Made by a program: the position numbers and the translations under genes. From Puccinellia tenuiflora (Eukaryota > Streptophyta > Magnoliopsida > Poales > Poaceae), in NCBI GenBank assembly GCA_012064385.1, contig QRDG01000416.1, positions 1,271,323-1,335,322 on the forward strand: DNA of 64,000 nt, read 5' to 3'. Shown here piece by piece: positions 46,273-55,559 of this stretch (the first letter of the stretch is position 1; every line of letters starts with the position of its first letter). The notes beneath the pieces are model-generated. The model worked only from the letters and a program-made list of their open reading frames with translations. It searched no databases and was not told where the DNA came from.

Positions 46273-46599
46273 CAAAAAGGGCAGAAATGAATCTTAAACT
46301 ATTTAGTGAATAAAAGTTTTTCTGAAAAATTGGAGAAAATTCCCTGAACTGCCTATGGTCATATAGGACCTACCTGTGCAAAAACCTCATCAAGTTATGT
46401 TCAAAATTTTGGACTTATTTCAAAAGTTCAGTTCTGGACATTTTGCAAATTCACTTAAAATAAGGCCAAATAAATTCAGAAAAATGTGAGACCACTTTCC
46501 CTAGACCCAACTTTTCATCCTGAATCTACTAGACATCATTTGGGTGCCTTGTTGTATTCAAAAATTTGAAGTTAGACACACAGGCATTTCCACAAGCAC

Positions 46600-46960
46600 C
46601 TAGAGAGCATAGTTCGGTGGAGAGGGGAGGGAGGAGGAGGAAGATGGCAGGGAGAGAGGAGGGAGGAGGGAGGAGAGACCTGCGCAGGGGACGGCGTCGA
46701 GGCCGGTGTCGAGGTCCTCCGGTGGCGGCGGTGGCGGGGAGGCCGGTGTCGAGGTCGTCCGATCGAGGGCGCAGGGGAGGTGCTCGTGCACGGGCGGCTC
46801 CTCCGGTGGACGTCTCCTCCGATGGCGGCGGTGGCGTCGGGCTGCCGGCGACTCCTCCGGTGGCGGCGGTGGCGGCGGGCTGCCGGCGGCGAGCGGTGGT
46901 CGTCGAGCGCGGGAGGCCGGGGTGCGGGAGGCGGGAACGCGCGCGGGAAGTTTGAGAATT
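46600..46960. repeat. GC-rich degenerate repeat block
   Basis: Repeats of 'ctcctccggtggcggcggtggcg'; the same motif occurs once at 45352-45375 on the other side of the 214-bp array, so the array sits between two copies. Frames here are low complexity on both strands and no gene is called. Confidence 0.7.
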
Positions 46961-47016
46961 TTTGGGAATGAAACGGCAGCGCGGGGCTGGCCCACATGTA
47001 AGTGGCGGCTCCAAAT

Positions 47017-47140
47017 TTCTGTGGCGCACCGCGGGAGGGGTGCGCCACAGAATCTTACATTTCTGTGGCGCATATCCTGGGAGGTGCGCCACAGAAATGT
47101 AAGATTCTGTGGCGCACCCCATAAGCGGTGCGCCACAGAA
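47017..47140. repeat. Third, internal cluster of subterminal repeats in the inner CACTA
   Basis: Three inverted pairs of TTCTGTGGCGCACC..GGTGCGCCACAGAA, identical in type to those at the two ends, located downstream of TNP2 and about 2.1 kb upstream of the second gene. Confidence 0.9.
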
Positions 47141-47164
47141 TTAAAACGCCTAAACAGTGTGCTG

Positions 47165-47455
47165 TATTGGTTATGAGTTTTGCATATTGTCTCACACACA
47201 TATTCATTGGTTACAAAATACACACAATGTCTCTTATGCTTGCATATTGTCTCACACACATATTCATTGGTTACAAAATACACAATGTCTCTTATGCTTG
47301 CATATTGTCTCACACACACACATATTCATTGGTTATGAGTTTTGCATATTGTCTCACACACATATTCATTGGATTTGAGTTTTGCATTGTCTCACACACA
47401 CACAATGTCTCTTATATATACTTGCATTGTCTCTCACACACACACAAGTTAAACA
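47165..47455 (+). repeat. Imperfect tandem repeat (~60 bp units)
   Basis: Units of 'catattgtctcacacacatattcattggttac', about five copies with variable spacers, just downstream of the TNP2 stop. Confidence 0.85.
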
Positions 47456-47487
47456 CACCAAAAAAGTCTTCGTCTCTTGGTTCCGAG

Positions 47488-50400
47488 CTAGCTTCTTTTC
47501 ATTCCCTTCTTCGCGGTTGAAAACTTTAGGCCGGGCACCTTGAGATTTCTTCGCGTGAACGGACAACCTTTCGTAGGTAGGGAGGTCTTCCTTCTTTGAG
47601 TACTAGTAGTAGGCATGTCGAAGTACTTGTCGAATTCCTCCTCGATCTTTGGATCGCTTTCCAAGTCTTCCTCGTTGGCATCTCCTTCCATTCCGATGAT
47701 GCTCCTCTTGCCCCTCCTCACGACAACACGACTAGGCTTTGACGGGTCGGTAATGAAGAAGCATTGCTCAACTTGGCTAGCAAGTACCCATGGCTCATTT
47801 TTCGCGGAGGCGTTCTTCGATTTGGCATCGGGTATTACCATGGTGGTGAAATACCGGCCTTCTTTGACGACGTCCTTGGCCCATCTCACACGGAACATTG
47901 GCACCAACTCTCCACAGTAGTTGAGCTCCCATATCTCCTCGATCTTTCCGAAGAATCTCTCCTTGACAGTAGCCTCCTCATCGGCGTAGGATAGCATAGT
48001 TACTCCTGAGTTTTGATATTCGCTATTCTTGTCTTTTTCCTCGGTGTAGAATCTGTAGCCGTTGATGTCGTACGCCTGATAGGTCTTTACGTTGTGCCCG
48101 GGGCCCCGTGATAAGGAGAATATGAGTTTTTCCTCATCCGTAGATGGCGTTTTGATCTTTGCTAGATCTAGCTGCCTTTTCTTGAACCAACGCGTGAAGG
48201 TGGAGTTGTGCTCTCTGGTTACGTCTCCCTTCTTCCTTGGCCGGCCCAGGTCGGTGTAATGTTGTTCGAGTAAGCATTTGTGCTCTTCCACCGAAGGCTC
48301 GATCAATTGTAAGTGTTGTAGCGCGACCCGGTGAGCCCTGTCGAAGTCGTCTTTTCGACCCTGAACGCCGACAAAGAGTGAGCGGGTGCCCTCGCGGTGA
48401 CCATATCCATTGAGCCTGCCGAGGTGTTTCCTCATGGGCAGACCAACATCCTCGTTCTCGGTTCTTAGAAAATTCTGGCAGAAGGAGATGCACTCGTAGG
48501 TTAGAAAGCCCTTGGCTATGCTTGCGTCAGGACGGGCCCTGTTGCGAACGTATCCTTTCATGACACCGTTCATTCTTTCAAACGGCATCATGTAGTGCAG
48601 GAACGTCGGCCCGAGCTGCCTGATGTCATCAACGACATGGAGAAGGAGATGCACGCAGATATCGAAGAATGAGGGCGGAAAGTAAATCTCGAGCTCGCAT
48701 AGTATCAACACGATCTCTTCCTGTAGCCTGTCGAGCTGCCTGACGCCGATCGTCTTCCTGTTGATGACGTCGAAAAAGTTGCAAAGAGCAAGCAGCGTAT
48801 CACGGACATGCTCGTCCATTATCCCTCGAATCGCAACGGGAAGTATCTGCGTCATCAGCACGTGACAATCGTGAGACTTCATCCCGGTAAACCTCTTCTT
48901 CGTTGCGTCCATATATCTGCTTATCTTCCCCGCGTAACCATGAGGAAACTTGACTCCTACGAGACACCTGTAAAACTGCTCGAGCTCCTCCAAACTCATA
49001 GTGAAGCACGTCGCGGGAAGCACCACCGTGTTCCTCTTTAACCTTTTGCGGCGACCTTGAGTCCCTTCAGGCTGATCATCATCACCATCGTCGTCGTCAT
49101 CACTATCGGGGGCCTGAAGATCTTTCCTGACACCAAGGCATTTCAGATCGTATCTTGCTTTCGTCCCATCCTTGGTCTTTTCCGGCATGTTGGAAAGAGT
49201 GCCAAGCAGACTCTCGGTGACATTCTTCGTAATGTGCATCATATCGAGGCTATGTGGCATCTTGAGGACCTTCCAGTACGGCAAGTCGTGGAAAACAGAC
49301 CTCGCTTTCCATACACCCAGCAGCGGATCTACCTTCGGTCGTTTCTTTCCCGGCGCGGGGCACTCCTCCCAATTTCTCAACAGCTCGTCGATTTCTGTGC
49401 CGCTCCTCGGGCTCGGAGCTCCTTCGATCTCGTCCTTACCATTGAACAGGTCACCGCGTTTTCTCCACGGATGATCCATGCGAAGCCACCTTCGAGCCCC
49501 TGGGTACACGGTTTTCGAAGACCCGGGATTCCTTGGTAGCTGGAGATGCGGGGTCTTATCCATGCACCTGACACATGCGCAGAATCCGTGGCCTACCTGG
49601 CCAGATACATATGAGCAACCAGGATAGTCATGCACCGTCATGAGCAACGCGGCTCTCATGTCGAAATATTCTTTAGTGTAGGCATCCCACGTACGGGCTG
49701 GCGTCTCCCACAACGTGGCTAACTCCTCTTTCAACAGCGCGAGATACGTATGTATGTGGACACCTGCTTGTTTTGGCCCCTGAATGAGAATACTCATGTG
49801 TATGTACTTTTGCTTTGTGCACAACCACGGGGGAAGGTTGTAAGGCCATACAAACACGGGCCAGGTGCTATGCGTGCTACTCTGGTTGCCAAACGGATTG
49901 AGTCCATCGGTGCTCATACCCAGCCTTACGTTCCTTGCGTCGCCTCCGAAATTTCCGAAGGCGTTGTCCAATTCTTCCCACTGGCTAGCGTCTGAAGGGT
50001 GTGTCAGGATCCTGCCCTTTTCTGGATCTTCTTCGGGCTTCTCCCTTTCTGCGTGCCATCGCATGAGCTTTGCTTCCTTAGGGTCCACGAAGTATCGCTG
50101 CAGACGGGGAGTGATATAAAAGTACCATACCACTTTTCGAGGAACTTTCTTGTCCCCAGTACTACTCTTGTACCGTCCTTGTCCGCACACCGGACATGTG
50201 GTTAAGTCCTTGTACTCGCCCCGATAAATTGCGCAATCGTTCACGCAGGCGTGGTACTTAACGTGCGGTAGGTCAAGAGGGCACACGACTTTCTTGGCCT
50301 CCTCGATATTAGTTGGCAATGTGTTCCCCTCGGGAAGACGATCGTGGAAGAATTGCATGGTCTTGTTAAAGCTCACGTCGGTCCATTTGTTTGCCGATTT

Positions 50401-50937
50401 CATCTCCAGAGCATCAAGCGTTACTTGCAAGCGCGTATCCTGTGGCCGGCACCCAGGATACAACGGAGTATTCCCGTCTATCTCCATTTGCGCCAGCTTG
50501 GCTTTCTCTCTAGCGGTGCTCGTCTCCTTGAGGAGCAGCTCTTGAATATGAGAGTCCATCAAGCCCGACATTACCGAGTTATGCGTGTCCGCGTCTTCTC
50601 CACCACCATCTACTACTCCTCCACCATGTCCTTCGTCATGATCATCTTGCCCGCCGGCATGTCCTTCGTCATGATCATCTTGCCCGCCGACATGTCCTTC
50701 GTCATGATCATCTTGCCCGCCCTCATCAACATTTGCTGCCGGCGCTTGGTTGAAGCCTAGCATGAAACCGCGCCTGAGCAGGTGATCTTCCAATTGTCCA
50801 GAATCGGGGTCGACGAAGCTCACAAGTCTGCACTTTCGACACGGACATCGTATATGGCGCCTATTGCACCGAATCATTTCCGCCCTCGCTTCTTCCTTAT
50901 ATCTGCTGATTTGACCGGAGCTCATCATCATGACCAT
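47488..50937 (-). CDS. TNP2-type CACTA transposase, 1149 aa
   Basis: The frame is uninterrupted from an ATG at 50937. The N-terminus has a Cys-rich Transpos_assoc-like motif (RCPCRKC, about residues 30-36), followed by a run of GGQDDHDEGH repeats encoded by a 30-bp DNA repeat at about 50,625-50,725. The Transposase_21/TNP2 core lies at about 330-530 (LGMSTDGLNPFG, then FVWPYNLPPWLC and YPGCSYVSGQ). A DUF4218-type region is at about 700-815 (ELEIYFPPSFFDICVHLLLH, MMPFERMNG), and a DUF4216-type region near 1000-1080 (MLSYADEEATVKERFFGKIEEIWEL). The C-terminus is basic. An acceptor (TAACATAG) just upstream of the ATG implies an earlier leader exon or short coding exon. TNP2 is the catalytic protein for CACTA movement. 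Both element ends carry matching termini, so the protein has a substrate in cis. Confidence 0.93.
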   Translation of the reverse strand: MVMMMSSGQISRYKEEARAEMIRCNRRHIRCPCRKCRLVSFVDPDSGQLEDHLLRRGFMLGFNQAPAANVDEGGQDDHDEGHVGGQDDHDEGHAGGQDDHDEGHGGGVVDGGGEDADTHNSVMSGLMDSHIQELLLKETSTAREKAKLAQMEIDGNTPLYPGCRPQDTRLQVTLDALEMKSANKWTDVSFNKTMQFFHDRLPEGNTLPTNIEEAKKVVCPLDLPHVKYHACVNDCAIYRGEYKDLTTCPVCGQGRYKSSTGDKKVPRKVVWYFYITPRLQRYFVDPKEAKLMRWHAEREKPEEDPEKGRILTHPSDASQWEELDNAFGNFGGDARNVRLGMSTDGLNPFGNQSSTHSTWPVFVWPYNLPPWLCTKQKYIHMSILIQGPKQAGVHIHTYLALLKEELATLWETPARTWDAYTKEYFDMRAALLMTVHDYPGCSYVSGQVGHGFCACVRCMDKTPHLQLPRNPGSSKTVYPGARRWLRMDHPWRKRGDLFNGKDEIEGAPSPRSGTEIDELLRNWEECPAPGKKRPKVDPLLGVWKARSVFHDLPYWKVLKMPHSLDMMHITKNVTESLLGTLSNMPEKTKDGTKARYDLKCLGVRKDLQAPDSDDDDDGDDDQPEGTQGRRKRLKRNTVVLPATCFTMSLEELEQFYRCLVGVKFPHGYAGKISRYMDATKKRFTGMKSHDCHVLMTQILPVAIRGIMDEHVRDTLLALCNFFDVINRKTIGVRQLDRLQEEIVLILCELEIYFPPSFFDICVHLLLHVVDDIRQLGPTFLHYMMPFERMNGVMKGYVRNRARPDASIAKGFLTYECISFCQNFLRTENEDVGLPMRKHLGRLNGYGHREGTRSLFVGVQGRKDDFDRAHRVALQHLQLIEPSVEEHKCLLEQHYTDLGRPRKKGDVTREHNSTFTRWFKKRQLDLAKIKTPSTDEEKLIFSLSRGPGHNVKTYQAYDINGYRFYTEEKDKNSEYQNSGVTMLSYADEEATVKERFFGKIEEIWELNYCGELVPMFRVRWAKDVVKEGRYFTTMVIPDAKSKNASAKNEPWVLASQVEQCFFITDPSKPSRVVVRRGKRSIIGMEGDANEEDLESDPKIEEEFDKYFDMPTTSTQRRKTSLPTKGCPFTRRNLKVPGLKFSTAKKGMKRS

Positions 50938-51004
50938 GGTTGCCTATGTTAATTAGAGTATGTTAATTAGAATTAACCACAACATGCACTCACACATACA
51001 CAAA

Positions 51005-51100
51005 CATGCATGTTCGACGAAAAAATTCACCATGACTTCCCCTAAAAGTAGGACATATGGGTGGTGCAAAAATTTACCGAAATGGAAATGAATCAACACT
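51005..51100 (-). promoter_or_regulatory. Leader/promoter segment shared with the second gene
   Basis: The block at 51014-51100 is similar in order and sequence to 45083-45165 (CGAAAAAATT, CATGAC, TAAAA.TAGGACATATGG, AATTT.CCG.AA.GGAA). It lies upstream of TNP2 as the other lies upstream of the second gene, so both genes appear to share a promoter or leader module. Confidence 0.55.
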
Positions 51101-51466
51101 TCGGTAAACATCCATGCACCACGCCGGCGCAAACAACAAAGAAAAGCATGCATATACATATCCATATATATATGCATCCAACAATACCCACCTAGTAGAT
51201 CTAGATCTAGATCCGTTACCAAGACGAGACCGCGACCGTGATCGATGAGTGAGAGAGTTTAAACTACAAATATGGAGGCTCTCCCAAGCCCTCACCAATT
51301 ATATATCAAACAAAGTAGAGTTTAAACTACAAATAATGAAGAAAGAATGGACAAAATGCCATGAGAGAGAAGAGAGAGTCGAGCTGCAAGAAGGAGAGCT
51401 AGAGAGGAGTGAGGGGAAAGTGAAGAGGTACTCACATGCGCCACCTTTTTTAGATCTGCCACGCCC

Positions 51467-51920
51467 TTTCTGTGGCGCACCGCGCCCAGTGCGCCACAGA
51501 AATGAAATATTCTGTGGCGCACCACGGAAAATGCGCCACAGAATGTTGTATTTCTGTGGCGCACGGGTCGCGTGCGCCACAGATATCACCTATTTTGTGG
51601 CGCACTTGATGGGGTGCGCCACAGAATTCCATATTTCTGTGGCGCACCTGGTGGGGTGCGCCACAGAATATGGCCAGATATTTCCAACCTGGTCGACGGT
51701 TGTGGGACCCACCTTTTTTCTGTGGCGCACCAAGCACGGTGCGCCACAGAAATGTGACTTTCTGTGGCGCACCGTGCTTGGTGCGCCACAGAAAGTCTAA
51801 TTTCTGTGGCGCATGTGGCCTGGTGCGCCACAGAAATGTGACTTTCTGTGGCGCACCAAGCAGGGTGCGCCACAGAAACATATTTCTGTGGCGCACGAAA
51901 ATTGGTGCGCCACAGAATGT
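51467..51920. repeat. Right subterminal repeats of the inner CACTA
   Basis: Ten inverted pairs of TTCTGTGGCGCACC and GGTGCGCCACAGAA with 5-10 base spacers and about 40-base spacing. They create repeated spurious frames on both strands. Confidence 0.92.
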
Positions 51921-53936
51921 CGTCTGTCTATAAGCTATTTCCTACTAGTGTCAAAGAAAATGAATAAAACCTCAAAAAATGAAATCCTTTGGCATGGAGT
52001 CCTCTTATGTGTACTAGTTGCTAGGAAAAATAATAAAATTTATTTTTTACAAATTGTACGAAAAATTCCTTCACGAAAAGTTCTATCATCTATAAACATC
52101 TATAGGTTTCAAGTCAAACTACCAAGATACGACCATTCCCGTGAAATAGTTTGTTATAATGTGCCCATATTTGGCACATAGGTGTATCGTGATATGATAA
52201 ACAATGTTATCGAACAGAGTTTTTTCAAATTATTTCCATAAATATCATTTTTTATTTTCTAAGTGCCAAAATTGACTTTTTTTGTGAAGCAAGTACCAAA
52301 AATATGGTGCAAAATGGCACCAATCCAATTTTCATAGAAATTAGTCCATATTTGATGGATAATCCAGAAATATTATGAATTTTATCCCTTTCTACCAAAT
52401 TTCGCACATTTAAATTACTTTTTGTCGATTTTCCGAAAGTAATTCAAATTTGAACTACAAGTGCGTGATAGTTTGCTCTGAATTTTTTTTTAAAAATCAT
52501 TTTAAGGTACACAAGTAGTGGTTATATCACAGAACCGTCGACAGTTTTAAAAAATTCGATACCTTTCAACGAATATCCATGCTCACCATTTGGATCATTT
52601 TTTCGAAAAACTCAAAGAAAATGAATAAAACCTCAAAAAATGAAATCCTTTGGCATGGAGTCCTCTTATGTGTACTAGTTGCTAGGAAAAATAAGAAAAT
52701 TTATTTTTTACAAATTGTACGAAAAATTCCTTCACGAAAAGTTCTATCATCTATAAACATCTATAGGTTTCAAGTCAAACTACCAAGATACGACCATTCC
52801 CGTGGAATAGTTTGTTATGATGTGCCCATATTTGGCACATAGGTGTATCTTGATATGATAAACAATGTTACCGAACAGAGTTTTTTCAAATTATTTCCAT
52901 AAATATCATTTTTTATTTTCTAAGTGCCAAAATTGACTTTTTTTTGTGAAGCAGGTACCAAAAATATGGTGCAAAATGGCACCAATGCAATTTTCACAGA
53001 AATTAGTCCATATTTGATGGATAATCCAGAAATATTAGGAATTTTCTCCCTTTCTACCTAATTTCGCACATTTAAATGACTTTGTGTCTATTTTCCGAAA
53101 GTAATTCAAATTTGATCTACAAGTGTGTGATAGTTTGCTCTGATTTTTTTTAAAAATCATTTTAAGGTACACAAGTAGTGGTTACTTCACAGAACCGTCG
53201 ACAGTTTTAAAAAATTCGATCCCTTTCAACGAATATCCATGCTCACCATTTGGATCATTTTTTCGAAAAACTCAAAGAAAATGAATAAAACCTCAAAAAA
53301 TGAAATCCTTTGGCATGGAGTCCTCTTATGTGTACTAGTTGCTAGGAAAAATAATAAAATTTATTTTTTACAAATTGTACGAAAAATTCCTTCACGAAAA
53401 GTTCTATCATCTATAAACATCTATAGGTTTCAAGTAAAACTACCAAGATACGACCATTCCCGTGGAATAGTTTGTTATAATGTGCCCATATTTGGCACAT
53501 AGGTGTATCTTGATATGATAAACAGTGTTACCGAACAGAGTTTTTTCAAATTATTTTCATAAATATCATTTTTTATTTTCTAAGTGCCAAAATTGACTTT
53601 TCTTGTGAAGCAAGTACCAAAAATATGGTGCAAAATGGCACCAATCCAATTTTCACAGAAAGTAATCCATATTTGATGGATAATCCAGAAATATTAGGAA
53701 TTTTCTCCCTTTCTACCTAATTTCGCACATTTAAATGACTTTATGTCGATTTTCCGAAAGTAATTTAAATTTGAACTACAAGTGTGTGATAGTTTGCTCT
53801 GAAATTTTTGCAAAAATCATTTTAAGGTACACAAGTAGTGTTTACTTCACAGAACCATCGATAGTTTTAAAAAAATTGATCGCTTTCAACGAATATCCAT
53901 GGTGACCCTTTTGATTGTTTTCTGAAAAAATAATTA

Positions 53937-54006
53937 TGTCTTTACCGTGTGTTTGTACACGGCAAAGAATCAGGTCTTTGCCGTGTGTTTGCACACGGCA
54001 AAGAAA
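53937..54006. repeat. Right-interior subterminal repeats of the outer CACTA
   Basis: Two inverted pairs of CTTTACCGTGTG/CTTTGCCGTGTG and CACACGGCAAAG at the border between the 660-bp array and the captured-gene region. Confidence 0.85.
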
Positions 54007-54189
54007 TCTTACGTTCTGATTGGTCAGGAGAAGTTTCACGCGGATCGCGCCTCTAAGCTGTTGGATCAGGAGGATATATCCTAAATCCGACGGTTCAAAC
54101 GACATCCACCCATCCTCTCTCCTACTCTCTCGATCTTATCTTGTTTTTGGTCCACTCATTTCTTACCCCCTCCTACTCTCTCCTCCTCC

Positions 54190-54490
54190 ACCCATCCTCG
54201 TCTCTCTCGTACGCCAGATCTCGGCCGGCGGCGAACGAGGCCCGCAAGGGCGCAAGCGGGGCGGAGGTGGGCGCGGGCGTCGTCCATCTTTCCCAAGAGG
54301 GAGAAGTAGTCGCTGGAGCAGCCGACCTCGATGCGGGCAAGGGTGTCGGCCTCGGCCGGGAGCTCCAGCTCCTCCTGCGATGGGCCGTGGCACCGCAGGG
54401 TCCGCTCGAGGCACCGCCTGAGGTCGACGCCGTTGGCGACCGCGACTGCATCGATGGCATGTGGCCACCCTGAGGCGGGGCGCGACGTCG
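54190..54490 (-). other. Unidentified protein-like segment in the outer CACTA
   Basis: A minus-strand frame (within 54156-55040) includes HAIDAVAVANGVDLRRCLE and IEVGCSSDYFSLLGKMDDA, which look like ordinary protein rather than low complexity. It may be a second captured gene piece in the opposite direction. I do not recognise a family and the frame could be fortuitous. Confidence 0.25.
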
Positions 54491-54860
54491 GCGGCGGCGC
54501 CTCCCCAGCTCGAGGCAGCGCTTGAGGCCCACGAAGGTTCGGCCTGCTCAAGTGGCACCTGCTGAAGCGCCCTTCGGCGACGGAGGAGGCAGGCTCGTCG
54601 TCCACGGGTGAGCTTGATCCCGAGCTCGGCTTCCTCAATGACCACTCCAAGGCCAAGATCATGGAATGCTCCGCAAGCACACCTACACCGACGAGCTGCG
54701 GCAGGGCCTGCGCCGCGCGCGGCCATGGCGGGCGTGCACAGCCGACGCCGACGTCGGACGGGAGCACCTGTTCGACAAGGCCGTGACGCCGAGCGACGTC
54801 GGCAAGCTCAACCGCCTCGTCGTGCCCAAGCAGCGGCCGAGACACGCGCGCCTCCGTCGC
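54490..54860 (+). pseudogene. Captured RAV-type (AP2/B3 family) transcription factor fragment
   Basis: Inside the outer CACTA, the plus strand encodes three consecutive RAV landmarks: ELDPELGFLNDHSKAKI near 54612-54660; MLRKHTYTDELRQGLRR from 54666 in the next frame; and the start of a B3 domain (REHLFDKAVTPSDVGKLNR, LVVPKQ) at 54759-54833. A 1-bp loss near 54664 and at least one more shift between the second and third blocks break the frame. The B3 domain is cut after about 25 of its ~110 residues. This is a host gene piece picked up by the transposon, without a complete AP2 or B3 domain and hence not a functional factor. It could still be transcribed. Confidence 0.82.
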
Positions 54861-55112
54861 TCGCCGACTTTCTCTCCACTCTCCTCCATCGCTCGCCGGC
54901 GGCGAGTGTGGCGGCGTGGTGCTCTCGGGCCAGGGTACAGGCCGGTAGCCCTGCCGGTGGGGCGAGGCAGTGGCGCTCGCGGTACTGCCCCGGCTGAGGC
55001 AGGAGCTCCAGCGGGCGTCCTCGCAGTGGAGGAGGTCCACCTCCGACGCTGTGCACGGCGGCGAGGGTGCGGCGCCGCCAGCCCTCCCCCAGTTTTTTTT
55101 AAAAGCTCACCC

Positions 55113-55380
55113 GTCTTTGCCGTGTGCCAGCACACACGGCAAATATCGACCCGTGGGGCCCACTTGTCAGCTGCCGGCCGTCAATGTACGCCGTCGGCGT
55201 CAAGTGTCGATGGGACCCACCTTTCAACGTTGCTGTGTGTCCCGATATTTGGCACACGGCAAAGAGTTCTTTACCATGCATGATATTGCCGTGTGTTCGT
55301 TGCCGTGTGCGGCACACGGCAAAGGCTTTGCCGTGTGTTTTCTAGTCTTTGCCGTGTGTTTCGGGCACACGGCAACGATG
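55113..55380. repeat. Right subterminal repeats of the outer CACTA
   Basis: Multiple CTTTGCCGTGTGC / GCACACGGCAAA copies at 55115-55145 and 55230-55378, adjoining the right terminus. Confidence 0.88.
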
Positions 55381-55559
55381 CGCTCTCCCGTAGTGGCTAC
55401 GGACGAACGGATGCATGGATACACAAAAGCCCAGGATGCATAGGATATGTTGCCTACATCTTATACTGATTTTTCATAAGGATTGCTTTTTTTTTCGAAG
55501 AGCACTGCATGTGTTAACTTGGATAGAAAGAAAAAAAAAGCCAAAGAGGAGTGCAGCAT

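Larger units (their letters stand above)
40214..51950 (-). mobile_element. Inner, probably autonomous CACTA element (11,737 bp, TCA target duplication)
   Basis: Terminus CACTAGTAGGAAAAAGGCTAT at 40214 is mirrored by ATAAGCTATTTCCTACTAGTG ending at 51950. TCA is duplicated at 40211-40213 and 51951-51953. The uninterrupted site (AAAACTCAAAGAAAATG) is present in neighbouring 660-bp units at 39546, 52609 and 53269. Both genes lie on the minus strand: TNP2 (47488-50937) and a multi-exon second gene (40787-44957). Perfect flanking duplication and an uninterrupted TNP2 frame point to a fairly recent insertion. Confidence 0.95.
39064..53935. repeat. 660-bp tandem array in the outer CACTA, split by the inner element
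   Basis: Units start at 39064, 39724, 52124, 52785 and 53445 (anchor AAGATACGACCATTCCC). After subtracting the inner element and its target duplication (11,740 bp) the period is 660-661 bp throughout: four full units and one partial. Each unit carries TGCCCATATTTGGCACATAGG, a small inverted repeat. Weak open frames repeat in each unit, but they carry no known domain. Confidence 0.9.
38730..55395. mobile_element. Outer non-autonomous CACTA element (GCT target duplication)
   Basis: Terminus CACTACGGGAGAGC at 38730 is mirrored by GCTCTCCCGTAGTG ending at 55395, and GCT is duplicated at 38727-38729 and 55396-55398. Subterminal motif copies (CTTTGCCGTGTGC and its inverse GCACACGGCAAAG) cluster at both ends. 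Without the nested element it is about 4.9 kb. It contains no transposase of its own: the interior is a 660-bp tandem array and a GC-rich region with a captured RAV gene fragment. It must have been mobilised in trans. Confidence 0.92.

Noticed and set aside
46529..47319. Frames of up to 239 codons between the CACTA genes
   Set aside because: Composed of GC-rich repeat and subterminal motif; no conserved domain and open on both strands.
47165..47455. Regular short repeats with spacers, superficially CRISPR-like
   Set aside because: Spacers are not of constant length or unique, units are imperfect, and the context is a plant transposon.
51249..51933. Overlapping frames on both strands with repeated CGAP/VRHRN/SVAH peptides
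   Set aside because: They are translations of the inverted subterminal repeats of the CACTA element, not proteins.
52579..53502. Repeated 87-codon frames in the 660-bp array
   Set aside because: The same frame recurs only because the DNA is tandemly repeated; there is no domain, no promoter context and frequent disruption in other units.
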